Of a stretch of DNA of 64,000 nt, positions 1 through 9,512 are shown in pieces. A program made the position numbers and the translations under genes. This DNA comes from Prochlorococcus sp. AG-424-P18 (GTDB taxonomy: Bacteria; Cyanobacteriota; Cyanobacteriia; PCC-6307; Cyanobiaceae). The DNA is taken from the NCBI GenBank assembly GCA_003213235.1, contig QCNJ01000001.1, positions 1-64,000 of the forward strand, in the 5' to 3' direction. Below the pieces are notes generated by a model, which was given only the letters and a program-made list of their open reading frames with translations, searched no databases and was not told the DNA's origin. Each line of letters opens with the position of its first letter. Position 1 is the stretch's first letter.

Positions 1-2
1 TC

Positions 3-275
3 GCAGTATCAATAATTCCTTATGCAATATTTTTGTTCTACTTATATAAAATAAAATCTATTAATAATTTTGTAAAAACAGGATTTTCCTTAACTGTTTT
101 ATTCGTATTGATAACTATATTGGTATCTATCTTCACACTAAATTACTATAATAAGACCCTTGTTGAGGTTGACTTTCTGCATGGTTTAGCAGAATCCTTC
201 CTAACCTTAAGTGATTTTGTTATTTTGTTTGGATTTATAAGGTTGTTAAATAGCTTAGAAGTAAACAACTCTTAA
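3..275 (+). CDS. DUF3593-like small membrane protein, 5' truncated by window edge
   Basis: Frame is open upstream of the listed TTG start to the window edge (AVSIIPYAIFLFYLYK...); two hydrophobic segments; located upstream of psaK. Confidence 0.6.
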   Translation, partial: AVSIIPYAIFLFYLYKIKSINNFVKTGFSLTVLFVLITILVSIFTLNYYNKTLVEVDFLHGLAESFLTLSDFVILFGFIRLLNSLEVNNS

Positions 276-341
276 GACCTTTTACAATTTTGTGTTTTTT
301 AGGTAAAAGTATTAGAGAATATATAAAAATAACGAATTTTT

Positions 342-602
342 ATGATTACTACATTATTTGCAGCTGCAGATCCAGCAACTTTTTCTTGGTCTCCAAAGTG
401 TGCCGTCGTAATGATTGCATGTAATGTTTTTGCTTATGCAATTGCCAGAGCAACTATTAGAAAACCAAATGAAGGTTTTGAAATACCTAATTCAAAATTC
501 TATGGTGGTTTAAGTCACGCATCCGTTGTAGGTGCTAATTGCCTAGGTCATATTTTCGGAATTGGTGCAATCTTAGGATTAGCCTCACGTGGTGTTTTAT
601 AA
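342..602 (+). CDS. psaK: Photosystem I reaction center subunit X (PsaK)
   Basis: 86 aa, SPKCAVVMIACNVFAYAIARATI...GLSHASVVGANCLGHIFGIGAILGLA typical PsaK. Confidence 0.92.
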   Translation: MITTLFAAADPATFSWSPKCAVVMIACNVFAYAIARATIRKPNEGFEIPNSKFYGGLSHASVVGANCLGHIFGIGAILGLASRGVL

Positions 603-617
603 AAATTTTTTAAATTT

Positions 618-2507
618 TTAATTATTTAACTTAAATTTCTTAACAATTTTATCTGCCATCTGATCAGGCATTAGTTCTAATTTTTCTTTACTCTGGTCAG
701 GTGAAGCATGATCAACTAAAACATCAGGTATACCTATCCTGTATACAGGAATATTGACTTCATTATCGTTAAGTAGTTCAACTATTGCAGAACCAAATCC
801 ACCAATTAAGGTTCCTTCTTCCATGGTTACCACTTTTTGAATTCTACTTACTAAAGGCATAATAAGATTTTTATCTAGAGGTTTCACAAATCTTGCATTA
901 ACAATACATGCATTAATGTTCATATTTTTTAGGATCTTTGCAGTTTCAATAGCCGATGCAACCATTGATCCATAAGCAATAATTAAAATATCTTCTCATT
1001 CTTCAAGTATTTCAGCTTCGCCTATATTCAAAGGTTCCCAACCCTCATCCATTACAGCCACTCCTAATCCAGAACCTCTTGGTATTCTTAGAGCTGTAGG
1101 ACCATTATGGTTAATTGAAGTTATTAACATTCTCTGTAGTTCAGACTCATCTTTTGGTGCCATCAATACAAAATTAGGTATAGATCTCATATAACTGATA
1201 TCGTACTGACCTTGATGAGTAGGACCGTCAGCCCCAACTATCCCAGCTCTATCAAGAACAAACGATACAGGTAAGTTTTGTATCCCTACATCATGAATTA
1301 ATTGATCGAAAGCACGTTGAAGAAAAGTACTATAAATAGCTACAACAGGTTTAAGACCATCACAAGACATTCCTGCCGCAAGGGTAACTGCATGTTGTTC
1401 TGCTATTCCTACATCGATGTATTGATCAGGAATATTTTTTTGCAATATATCTAAACCAGTACCTGTAGCCATTGCAGCTGTAATACCAACAACTTTGCTA
1501 TCTTGCTCACATATTTTTAATAAAGTTTGACCAAATATTTTACTATAACTAATAGGTTTAGGTTTCTTTGATGGTATAGATTTCCCCGTTGTTAGATCAA
1601 ATGCAGACTGTGCATGGTATCCAACCTGATCGGCTTCTGCATATGGGTAACCCTTCCCTTTTGTTGTGACAACATGAACAAGAACAGGTCTTTTAAGTTT
1701 ATGGGCAGCATTGAATGTCTTAACTAAATTAACAATATCATGACCATCAATTGGTCCCATATATGTAAATCCAAGTTCTTCAAAAACAGCTCCAACCTTA
1801 GGCACAGATAGTCGTCTAACGCTTCCTTTAATATTTTTTAATTCTTCTGGGATATCCTTACCAATTAAGGGAATATTTTTTACACTTTCCTGGACACTAT
1901 CGGACAAAAATTGCAATGGTGGACTTACCCTTACCTTATTTAAGTAAGAGGAAAGGGCTCCAACCGGAGGTGAAATAGACATATCATTATCGTTCAATAC
2001 TACAACTAAGGGGGTATTTGGTAAGTGACCTGCATGATTTATAGCTTCTAATGCCATTCCTCCAGTTAGTGCTCCATCTCCAATAACAGCGACACATTTA
2101 TAATTTTCACCTTTTCTATCTCTTGCTATTGCCATTCCTAAAGCAGCAGAAATAGAAGTACTTGCATGTCCAGCACCAAAATGATCAAATTTACTTTCAC
2201 TTCTTTTTAGATATCCAGCGACTCCATTTTGTTGCCTTAGAGAATCAAATTGACTGAAACGTCCTGTAATTAATTTATGTGGGTAACCTTGATGTCCTAC
2301 ATCCCAAACAACTTTGTCAAAATCAAGATCAAGTGTTTGATATAAAGCCAATGTCAACTCAACTACACCTAATCCAGGACCTAGATGTCCTCCACTAGTA
2401 GATACTACCTGAAGATGTCTTTCTCTAATTTGACAAGCAATTTCCTCTAATTGTGAAACTGTTAAGCCATGAAGTTGATTTGGATGACTTAACTCACTTA
2501 AAAGCAT
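618..2507 (-). pseudogene. dxs: 1-deoxy-D-xylulose-5-phosphate synthase interrupted by an in-frame TGA at 996-998
   Basis: ORFs 996-2507 and 618-965 lie in the same minus frame and together give a full-length DXS; ...[30 protein letters not shown]... Confidence 0.9.
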
Positions 2508-2624
2508 TTAACAAAAATTGGTATCTATATAATCTAAAACGCCGAGGTGCAAAATGAGTATTTTTTTTTGAAATAGATCATGTAATGTTTTATTAGATTA
2601 ATAATTAATGCTAAAAATATATAT

Positions 2625-4160
2625 ATGAATGATTATTTTGAAAAAATACTTCAAGCTGAAGTCTATGAAGTTGCAAAAAAAACACCCCTAGAAAAAGCTC
2701 ATAATTTAAGTAATACACTTAATAATGAAGTTTTTCTAAAAAGAGAAGATCTTCAGGATGTATTTTCATTCAAAATAAGAGGTGCATATAACAAAATGAG
2801 TAAGCTCACTAATTCACAACTTGCTCAAGGAGTAATTACATCCAGTGCTGGTAATCATGCTCAAGGGGTTGCACTTAGTGCCCTTAAGTTAAATTGCCAA
2901 GCAACTATATTAATGCCGATTACAACACCTCTAGTAAAAGTTAATGCAGTAAAAAATTTAAAAGCAAAAGTTATATTATATGGCGATAACTATGATGAAA
3001 CTTATAAAGAGGCAATAAGGATTAGCCAAGAAAAAAATTTATGCTTTATTCATCCCTTTGATGATCCGGAAGTAATAGCAGGACAAGGAACTATAGCTAT
3101 AGAACTTGAACAGCAGCTTAAGGAAAAACCTTATGCAATTTATATTGCTGTTGGTGGTGGGGGATTGATATCAGGTATATCCTTATACGTTAAAAAAGTG
3201 TGGCCTGAAGTAAAAATAATTGGAGTAGAACCAGAAGATGCTGACGCTATGACAAAATCTTTAGAAGAACAAAAAATTGTGGAATTATCTTCTGTAGGTC
3301 AATTTGCAGATGGAGTGGCGGTTAAAAAAATTGGTAAAAATACTTTTGATATTGGTAGAAAATATATAGATAAGATGATTAGAGTTAATACTGATGAAAT
3401 CTGTGCTGCTATAAAAGATGTCTTTGAGGATACTAGATCAATACTAGAACCCGCAGGTGCCTTATCAATAGCGGGAATGAAAAAAGACATTTTTAATTCG
3501 AATCATTCAAATAGAAAAATGGTTGCGATTGCCTGTGGTGCAAATATGAATTTCGAGAGACTTAGATTTGTAGCAGAAAGAGCAGAACTTGGCGAGTGTA
3601 AAGAAGTAATGATGGCTGTTGAAATTCCTGAACGTGCTGGTAGTCTAATTGATTTTTGTAAGTTACTTGATAATAGAAATTTAACTGAATTTAGCTATAG
3701 GATGTCAAATTCTAAGAATGCACAAATCTTTGTAGGGGTTCAAGTCTATGGTTTAAATGATAAAAAAAATCTATTAAATGTATTTAAAAATTCTGAGTAC
3801 TCATTTATTGATATAAGTGATGATGAATTATCTAAAAATCATCTCAGGCATATGGTAGGTGGAAGATTACCAAGGGATTTTAAAGAGATGGAATATAAAA
3901 ACTTTATTGAACTTTTATACAGATTTGAGTTTCCTGAAAGGCCAGGCGCATTAATAAACTTCTTAAATAATATGAAATCTAATTGGTCTATAAGCGTATT
4001 TCACTACAGGAATTATGGAGCTGATGTAGGAAAAATTGTTATTGGAGTTTTGATTGATAAAAATGAGATTTTAGAGTGGAATAATTTTGTGAGAATTCTT
4101 GGCTATAAATTCTGGGATGAAACTCAAAACGATACATATAAATTATTCCTTGGTGCATAA
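2625..4160 (+). CDS. ilvA: Threonine ammonia-lyase (threonine dehydratase), biosynthetic
   Basis: 511 aa; PLP motif SFKIRGAYNKM, SSAGNHAQGVA, GGGGLISG; two C-terminal ACT-like regulatory repeats. Confidence 0.93.
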   Translation: MNDYFEKILQAEVYEVAKKTPLEKAHNLSNTLNNEVFLKREDLQDVFSFKIRGAYNKMSKLTNSQLAQGVITSSAGNHAQGVALSALKLNCQATILMPITTPLVKVNAVKNLKAKVILYGDNYDETYKEAIRISQEKNLCFIHPFDDPEVIAGQGTIAIELEQQLKEKPYAIYIAVGGGGLISGISLYVKKVWPEVKIIGVEPEDADAMTKSLEEQKIVELSSVGQFADGVAVKKIGKNTFDIGRKYIDKMIRVNTDEICAAIKDVFEDTRSILEPAGALSIAGMKKDIFNSNHSNRKMVAIACGANMNFERLRFVAERAELGECKEVMMAVEIPERAGSLIDFCKLLDNRNLTEFSYRMSNSKNAQIFVGVQVYGLNDKKNLLNVFKNSEYSFIDISDDELSKNHLRHMVGGRLPRDFKEMEYKNFIELLYRFEFPERPGALINFLNNMKSNWSISVFHYRNYGADVGKIVIGVLIDKNEILEWNNFVRILGYKFWDETQNDTYKLFLGA

Positions 4161-4196
4161 GATTAAATTTAAGGTAAATTAGGAAAGATTTCTGTA

Positions 4197-4739
4197 ATTA
4201 AAATCAATCAATCTGATCTAAATACCACGCCAATATCTGATATAGATCTAGTTACTAAAGTTGAAGCTGTTCTATATTTGAAAGGCAGACCAATAACAAA
4301 AAAAGATCTTTCAGAAATTACTAATTCTGATATAAACTCAATAAATGATGCAATTAAAGCTCTAAAAAATAAATACTCCAATCCCAACTCTGCTATTGAA
4401 TTAAATGCAGTTAATAACAGTTTTTCTCTCGAACTAAAATCTAGTCTTAATGAATTCGTCGATGATTTACTTCCTTCTGACTTGAAAACATCCGAATTAA
4501 GGACTTTGGCAACTATTGCGATCAAAAAAAAGATCCTGCAATCGGACCTCATACTTCTTCGAGGTTCAGGTGCTTATGATCATATTAAGGAATTATTAGA
4601 AAAGAAATTTATCGTCAAACGGAAGCAAAAAGATGGTAGATCATATTGGCTATCATTATCAGAAAAGTTTTTTCAGACTTTTGCTGTAAGTAATGAATAT
4701 CTCTCAAATATAGGAAGTAGTAATAATAAGCAGCAATAA
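4197..4739 (+). CDS. scpB: Segregation and condensation protein B; probable non-canonical ATT start
   Basis: ScpB core (KVEAVLYLKGRPITKKDLSEI...LATIAIKKKILQSDLILLRGSGAYDHIKELLEKKFI). Listed TTG start at 4278 cuts through the conserved LYLKGRP segment; frame open back to 4173 without ATG/GTG/TTG. Confidence 0.75.
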   Translation: MKINQSDLNTTPISDIDLVTKVEAVLYLKGRPITKKDLSEITNSDINSINDAIKALKNKYSNPNSAIELNAVNNSFSLELKSSLNEFVDDLLPSDLKTSELRTLATIAIKKKILQSDLILLRGSGAYDHIKELLEKKFIVKRKQKDGRSYWLSLSEKFFQTFAVSNEYLSNIGSSNNKQQ

Positions 4740-4777
4740 TAAGTAAATGTTAGGATATGTAAAATTACGACAAGATA

Positions 4778-5056
4778 ATGTTATCTGAAATTTTTGCTGT
4801 TCTGGGTCAAACTTTATCAATTTATTCTTTCATATTGATAATAAGAATTTTACTTACATGGTTTCCAGGTATTGATTGGAGTAACGGAGTTTTATCTGCA
4901 TTAACTTCTATCACAGATCCTTATTTAAACATTTTTAGAGGTATTATCCCTCCAATAGGTGGATTTGATATTTCATCCTTGTTAGCTTTTTTACTTTTAA
5001 ATGTTATTCAAAATTTAATCACAAATCTCCAGTATGCAAGCTTAGGTTATAGCTGA
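4778..5056 (+). CDS. YggT/Ycf19 family membrane protein
   Basis: 92 aa; ILLTWFPGIDW...TDPYLNIFRGIIPPIGGFDISSLLAFLLLN. Confidence 0.88.
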   Translation: MLSEIFAVLGQTLSIYSFILIIRILLTWFPGIDWSNGVLSALTSITDPYLNIFRGIIPPIGGFDISSLLAFLLLNVIQNLITNLQYASLGYS

Positions 5057-5058
5057 AT

Positions 5059-5388
5059 TTATCTATCATCTCCAGAACCTCTTATCTTGCCTCTAGCAGC
5101 TCTTAATTTTAATTTTTCAAGGTTTTGTAATGCAACATCCTCTAAATTGAAATTTAATTCTGTACAAAGATTTGATACATACCACAAAACATCTCCTAAC
5201 TCTTTTTTAATACCTAATTTTGATTCCTTATCAAATATTCCATTTTTATCTCTTATAACCTTTTTCACTTTTTCTGCCACCTCACCAGCCTCTCCCACTA
5301 AACCAAGAGTTGGATAAATATTATTTGAACCTAAATCTGGATATTGTGCTGTTTCTCTAGCTTTTTTCTGATAAGTTTTAAAATCCAT
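5059..5388 (-). CDS. MazG-like nucleotide pyrophosphohydrolase
   Basis: GLVGEAGEVAEKVKK...KKELGDVLWYVSNLC MazG-type EExx motifs. Confidence 0.85.
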   Translation of the reverse strand: MDFKTYQKKARETAQYPDLGSNNIYPTLGLVGEAGEVAEKVKKVIRDKNGIFDKESKLGIKKELGDVLWYVSNLCTELNFNLEDVALQNLEKLKLRAARGKIRGSGDDR

Positions 5389-5449
5389 GACTTAAATAAC
5401 TAACTTTGGGTATGGTAAATTTATTTATATCTAGCAATATTATCTATAT

Positions 5450-7243
5450 ATGTCGAATATTGATTTAAAAAGAAGAACAAAAATAGTAGCAACTATTGGC
5501 CCTGCAACTCAATCTGAAGAGATAATTACAAATTTAATTAAAGCTGGAGTAACAACATTCAGATTAAATTTCTCACATGGAGATCATAAAGATCATGCTG
5601 AGAGAATAAAAACCATAAGGGAAGTATCAAAAAAGTTAGATATAGATATTGGAATATTGCAAGATCTTCAAGGACCTAAAATACGATTAGGGCGCTTTAA
5701 AGATGGGCCAGTAAAAGTAAAAAAAGGCGATAAATTTACACTGACATCAAATGAAGTCGAATGTACAAATACTATTGCAAATGTAACCTATGATAAACTT
5801 TCTCAAGAAGTTAGCGAAGGGAAAAGAATACTTTTAGATGATGGGAAAATAGAAATGATTGTAGAAAAAGTTGATACAAAAGCTAATAATTTGAAGTGCA
5901 TGGTAACTGTAGGAGGTGTTCTTTCAAACAATAAAGGTGTTAATTTTCCAGATGTTCAATTATCAGTAAAAGCATTAACAGAAAAAGATAAAGAGGATTT
6001 AAAATTCGGTTTATCTGAAGGAGTTGATTGGATAGCACTAAGTTTTGTAAGAAATCCATCCGATATAAATGAGATAAAAGATTTAATAAATAAAAATGGT
6101 CATTCAACTCCTGTAGTCGCAAAAATAGAAAAATTTGAAGCAATTGATCAGATCGATACAGTATTACCCTTATGTGATGGGGTTATGGTTGCTAGAGGTG
6201 ATTTGGGAGTTGAAATGCCTGCTGAAGAAGTTCCTCTTTTACAAAAGGAGTTAATAAGAAAAGCTAATTCATTAGGTATTCCAATAATTACAGCGACTCA
6301 AATGCTTGATTCTATGGCTTCTAACCCAAGACCAACAAGGGCCGAAGTTAGTGATGTTGCAAATGCAATTTTGGATGGTACAGATGCAGTAATGCTTTCA
6401 AACGAAACTGCAGTTGGAGATTATCCTGTAGAGGCAGTTGAAACAATGGCAACCATAGCAAGAAGAATAGAGAGGGATTATCCACTCAAGGCTATTGAAA
6501 GCCACTTACCCAGTACGATCCCAAATGCTATTAGTGCAGCAGTAAGCAATATAGCTAGACAACTTGATGCAGGAGCTATAATCCCTTTAACTAAATCAGG
6601 TTCTACCGCTCGAAATGTAAGTAAATTCAGACCACCAACACCTATCTTGGCAACTACAACAGAGAGAAGTGTAGCGAGAAGATTGCAACTTGTTTGGGGC
6701 GTGACTCCAATAGTAGTTAAAAATGATGAAAGAACAGCAAAAACTTTTAGTTTAGCTATGCAAATTGCTCAGGAGATGGGAATCCTAAATCAAGGAGATC
6801 TAGTAGTTCAAACCGCAGGTACTTTAACTGGAATTAGCGGCTCTACAGATTTAATAAAAGTCGGTTTAGTAAGAAAGATTGTATCAAGAGGAATTTCAAT
6901 AGGAGAAATCGGTGTTACAGGTAAAGCAAGAATAATTAAAAACAATCTTGACATATCCTTAATTTGTCCAGGAGAAATATTATTTGTTCCGCAGGAATTA
7001 ATGAAAAATATTCCACTAAGTAAAAATATTGCCGGCATTGTTACGAACCAAAATGTAAATGATGTTTATGCTTTCTTTAACAAAAATAATAAAAAGATTT
7101 CTACAATTTGTAATTTAGAAAATCTGGATGATCATCAAATTAGCAATGGCGACCTTATTACACTGCAGCTAAATGAAGGTGTTATATACATGGGGCAAAT
7201 TGAAGATGATGATGATGCCTTAGATAAATATAAATATGTCTAG
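5450..7243 (+). CDS. pyk: Pyruvate kinase
   Basis: KIVATIGPATQSEE, VMVARGDLGVE, TATQMLDSM; C-terminal PEP-utilizing-like domain. Confidence 0.96.
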   Translation: MSNIDLKRRTKIVATIGPATQSEEIITNLIKAGVTTFRLNFSHGDHKDHAERIKTIREVSKKLDIDIGILQDLQGPKIRLGRFKDGPVKVKKGDKFTLTSNEVECTNTIANVTYDKLSQEVSEGKRILLDDGKIEMIVEKVDTKANNLKCMVTVGGVLSNNKGVNFPDVQLSVKALTEKDKEDLKFGLSEGVDWIALSFVRNPSDINEIKDLINKNGHSTPVVAKIEKFEAIDQIDTVLPLCDGVMVARGDLGVEMPAEEVPLLQKELIRKANSLGIPIITATQMLDSMASNPRPTRAEVSDVANAILDGTDAVMLSNETAVGDYPVEAVETMATIARRIERDYPLKAIESHLPSTIPNAISAAVSNIARQLDAGAIIPLTKSGSTARNVSKFRPPTPILATTTERSVARRLQLVWGVTPIVVKNDERTAKTFSLAMQIAQEMGILNQGDLVVQTAGTLTGISGSTDLIKVGLVRKIVSRGISIGEIGVTGKARIIKNNLDISLICPGEILFVPQELMKNIPLSKNIAGIVTNQNVNDVYAFFNKNNKKISTICNLENLDDHQISNGDLITLQLNEGVIYMGQIEDDDDALDKYKYV

Positions 7244-8468
7244 GAATATCTCAATAAAAGAAGCCTTAGGCATGGCCACAAAAACCTTAGTTTCCAACAA
7301 ATTGAGAAGTTCGTTAACAATGCTGGGGATAATTATAGGAAATGCATCAGTTATTACACTTGTTGGGCTAGGAAGAGGAGCTCAAACATTAGCTAAAAAC
7401 CAATTAAGTAATTTAGGAGCAAATGTTTTATTCATTGTTCCTGGAAATAATGACACAAGAAGAAGAGGTATTTCATTTCCTAAAAATCTTGTTTTAGAAG
7501 ATGCACTAGCAATAAGTAATCAAGTCCCAACAGTTAAAAAAGTTGCGCCTCAAATTTCTGCTAACGAAATAGTACAGTCAAATTCTAAAAGTCTAAATAT
7601 ATCAATTGCAGGAGTTACTCCTGAATTTCTTGAAGTAAGAAGCTTTGAAGTTGATAAAGGAAGATTTATATCCAAGAGTGATATAAATAGTGCAAGAAGT
7701 TATGTAGTAATAGGTCCTGATCTAAAAGACGAATTTTTCAAAGATAATTCTTCATCACTTGGGGAAAAAATCAGAATTAAAGATCATACTTATGAAATTA
7801 TTGGAATATTAAAACCAAAAGGTGCTGTATTTGGAAGTAATCAAGACAAAAATGCTTATATTCCATTAACTACCATGGTCAATAGGATTACAGGGAAAGA
7901 CCCAACCTATGGAGTAAGTTTAAGTTTCATAAGTGTTGAAGCTATAAATAAAAATGCAACTAGTGCGGCTAAATTTCAGATTACTAACTTATTAAGGCAA
8001 AGACATAAGATAATCAGAGATGATGACTTTGCGGTTAGATCACAAGAAGATGCATTGAATATAGTAACCAATATTACAAGTGGGCTAACGTTTTTATTGG
8101 CTGGTATTGGTGCAGTATCTTTGGTGGTTGGAGGAATAGGAATCATGAATATTATGCTTGTTTCTGTAAGTGAAAGGACTGAAGAAATTGGACTTAGAAA
8201 AGCAATAGGAGCTAAACAGTCAGATATATTAATTCAATTTTTGATTGAGGCATTGATTTTATCCACAATTGGCGGATTAATTGGAACAACAACAGGATTA
8301 TCAGGTGTCTTTCTTTTATCTCTGATAACACCACTTCCTGCATCAGTAGGAATTACAACTACTTTTTCCACCATGATCATTTCAGGCTCAATAGGTTTAA
8401 TCTTTGGCGTTTTACCTGCAAAAAGAGCTTCTAAATTAGATCCAATTGTTGCATTGAGAAGTTTATAA
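7236..8468 (+). CDS. MacB-like/FtsX-type ABC transporter permease
   Basis: N-terminal NKLRSSLTMLGIIIGNASVI and C-terminal GIGIMNIMLVSVSERTEEIGLRKAIGA; 8-nt overlap with pyk. Confidence 0.88.
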   Translation: MSRNISIKEALGMATKTLVSNKLRSSLTMLGIIIGNASVITLVGLGRGAQTLAKNQLSNLGANVLFIVPGNNDTRRRGISFPKNLVLEDALAISNQVPTVKKVAPQISANEIVQSNSKSLNISIAGVTPEFLEVRSFEVDKGRFISKSDINSARSYVVIGPDLKDEFFKDNSSSLGEKIRIKDHTYEIIGILKPKGAVFGSNQDKNAYIPLTTMVNRITGKDPTYGVSLSFISVEAINKNATSAAKFQITNLLRQRHKIIRDDDFAVRSQEDALNIVTNITSGLTFLLAGIGAVSLVVGGIGIMNIMLVSVSERTEEIGLRKAIGAKQSDILIQFLIEALILSTIGGLIGTTTGLSGVFLLSLITPLPASVGITTTFSTMIISGSIGLIFGVLPAKRASKLDPIVALRSL

Positions 8469-8483
8469 ATAGAATTTATAATA

Positions 8484-9053
8484 ATGCTCAATTTTTATAA
8501 ATTAATTGAGATACTGGTGAGTCTTCAATCAATAGTAATAACATCAATGTTACCTGTTTATGTTCCACTACCTTTTATCTATAAATCTAGTAATAACTTT
8601 GAGGTACCTATAACATGGCAAATTCCGACTATAATTTTATTAACACTTATATTCAATAAAAAAGTTGTTTTTAGAGCATTTTCTATATATATAATTTTGG
8701 GGTTATTTATACTTCCTGTCTTTCACCAAGGAGGTTCAATAGGTTATTTGCTCACTCCAAATTTTGGTTATTTATTAGGTTTATATCCATTAATCAAAAT
8801 AATTGATAATTTAAATAAAAAAAATAAAATAAAAGTTGGAAACTTTTTAAAAAACGGATTTGTAGCAATAGGTGCTATGCATTTAACTGGAATATTTTAC
8901 AATTTCATACAAATTATATTCTTCAGTCAATACAATTTGTTTTTATATAATTTAGGGAAATACTCATTAGGTAAAATTGGATATCATTTTTTAATGCTTT
9001 TTCCACTTTTATTACTTATTAAACCTATAGAACGTTTAAAACGTAGCAAATAA
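8484..9053 (+). CDS. BioY-family biotin transporter component
   Basis: Multi-TM, 189 aa, with YILLGLF..PVFHQGGSIGYLLTPNFGYLLGL-like BioY segment. Confidence 0.7.
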   Translation: MLNFYKLIEILVSLQSIVITSMLPVYVPLPFIYKSSNNFEVPITWQIPTIILLTLIFNKKVVFRAFSIYIILGLFILPVFHQGGSIGYLLTPNFGYLLGLYPLIKIIDNLNKKNKIKVGNFLKNGFVAIGAMHLTGIFYNFIQIIFFSQYNLFLYNLGKYSLGKIGYHFLMLFPLLLLIKPIERLKRSK

Positions 9054-9511
9054 TGATTATTAATATAAAAACAAAATTATATTTTGTATCTTTAAGTATT
9101 TTTATTGTTCTAATAGATCAATTTTCAAAATATTTAATGTTTTATAATAAAAAAATATTTATTAATAAAGATTTCTATTTGTTCAAATTAGATTTTGTAA
9201 AAAATTACGGAGCAGCATTTAACATTTTTAGCGGTAGTAGAGTATTTTTATCTTTAATAAGTATTTTTTTCTCTATATTAATTATTTATTTAATATTTAG
9301 GAAGAATACTTTAAACTTATTCGATCTATATTCTTATAGCTTTATTCTTGGGGGAACTATCGGTAATGGTATAGACAGGATTTATAGGGGTTTTGTAGTT
9401 GATTTTATAAATTTAAATATTATAAATTTTCCAGTATTTAATATTGCTGATATATCTATTAATATTGGTTTCATTATTTTACTTTATAACATTATTAAAA
9501 ATAATAGATAA
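9053..9511 (+). CDS. lspA: Lipoprotein signal peptidase (signal peptidase II)
   Basis: KNYGAAFNIF, GGTIGNGIDR...VVDFINL...FPVFNIADI catalytic motifs. Confidence 0.93.
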   Translation: MIINIKTKLYFVSLSIFIVLIDQFSKYLMFYNKKIFINKDFYLFKLDFVKNYGAAFNIFSGSRVFLSLISIFFSILIIYLIFRKNTLNLFDLYSYSFILGGTIGNGIDRIYRGFVVDFINLNIINFPVFNIADISINIGFIILLYNIIKNNR

Positions 9512-9512
9512 A

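Noticed and set aside
996-998. TGA recoding (alternative code with TGA = Gly) to explain dxs
   Set aside because: TGA ends several other genes normally in this window, so global recoding is excluded
3299-3490. 63-aa minus ORF inside ilvA
   Set aside because: Antisense shadow ORF with no domain or independent support
4208-4552. 114-aa minus ORF antisense to scpB
   Set aside because: Antisense shadow of a conserved coding region; no recognisable domain
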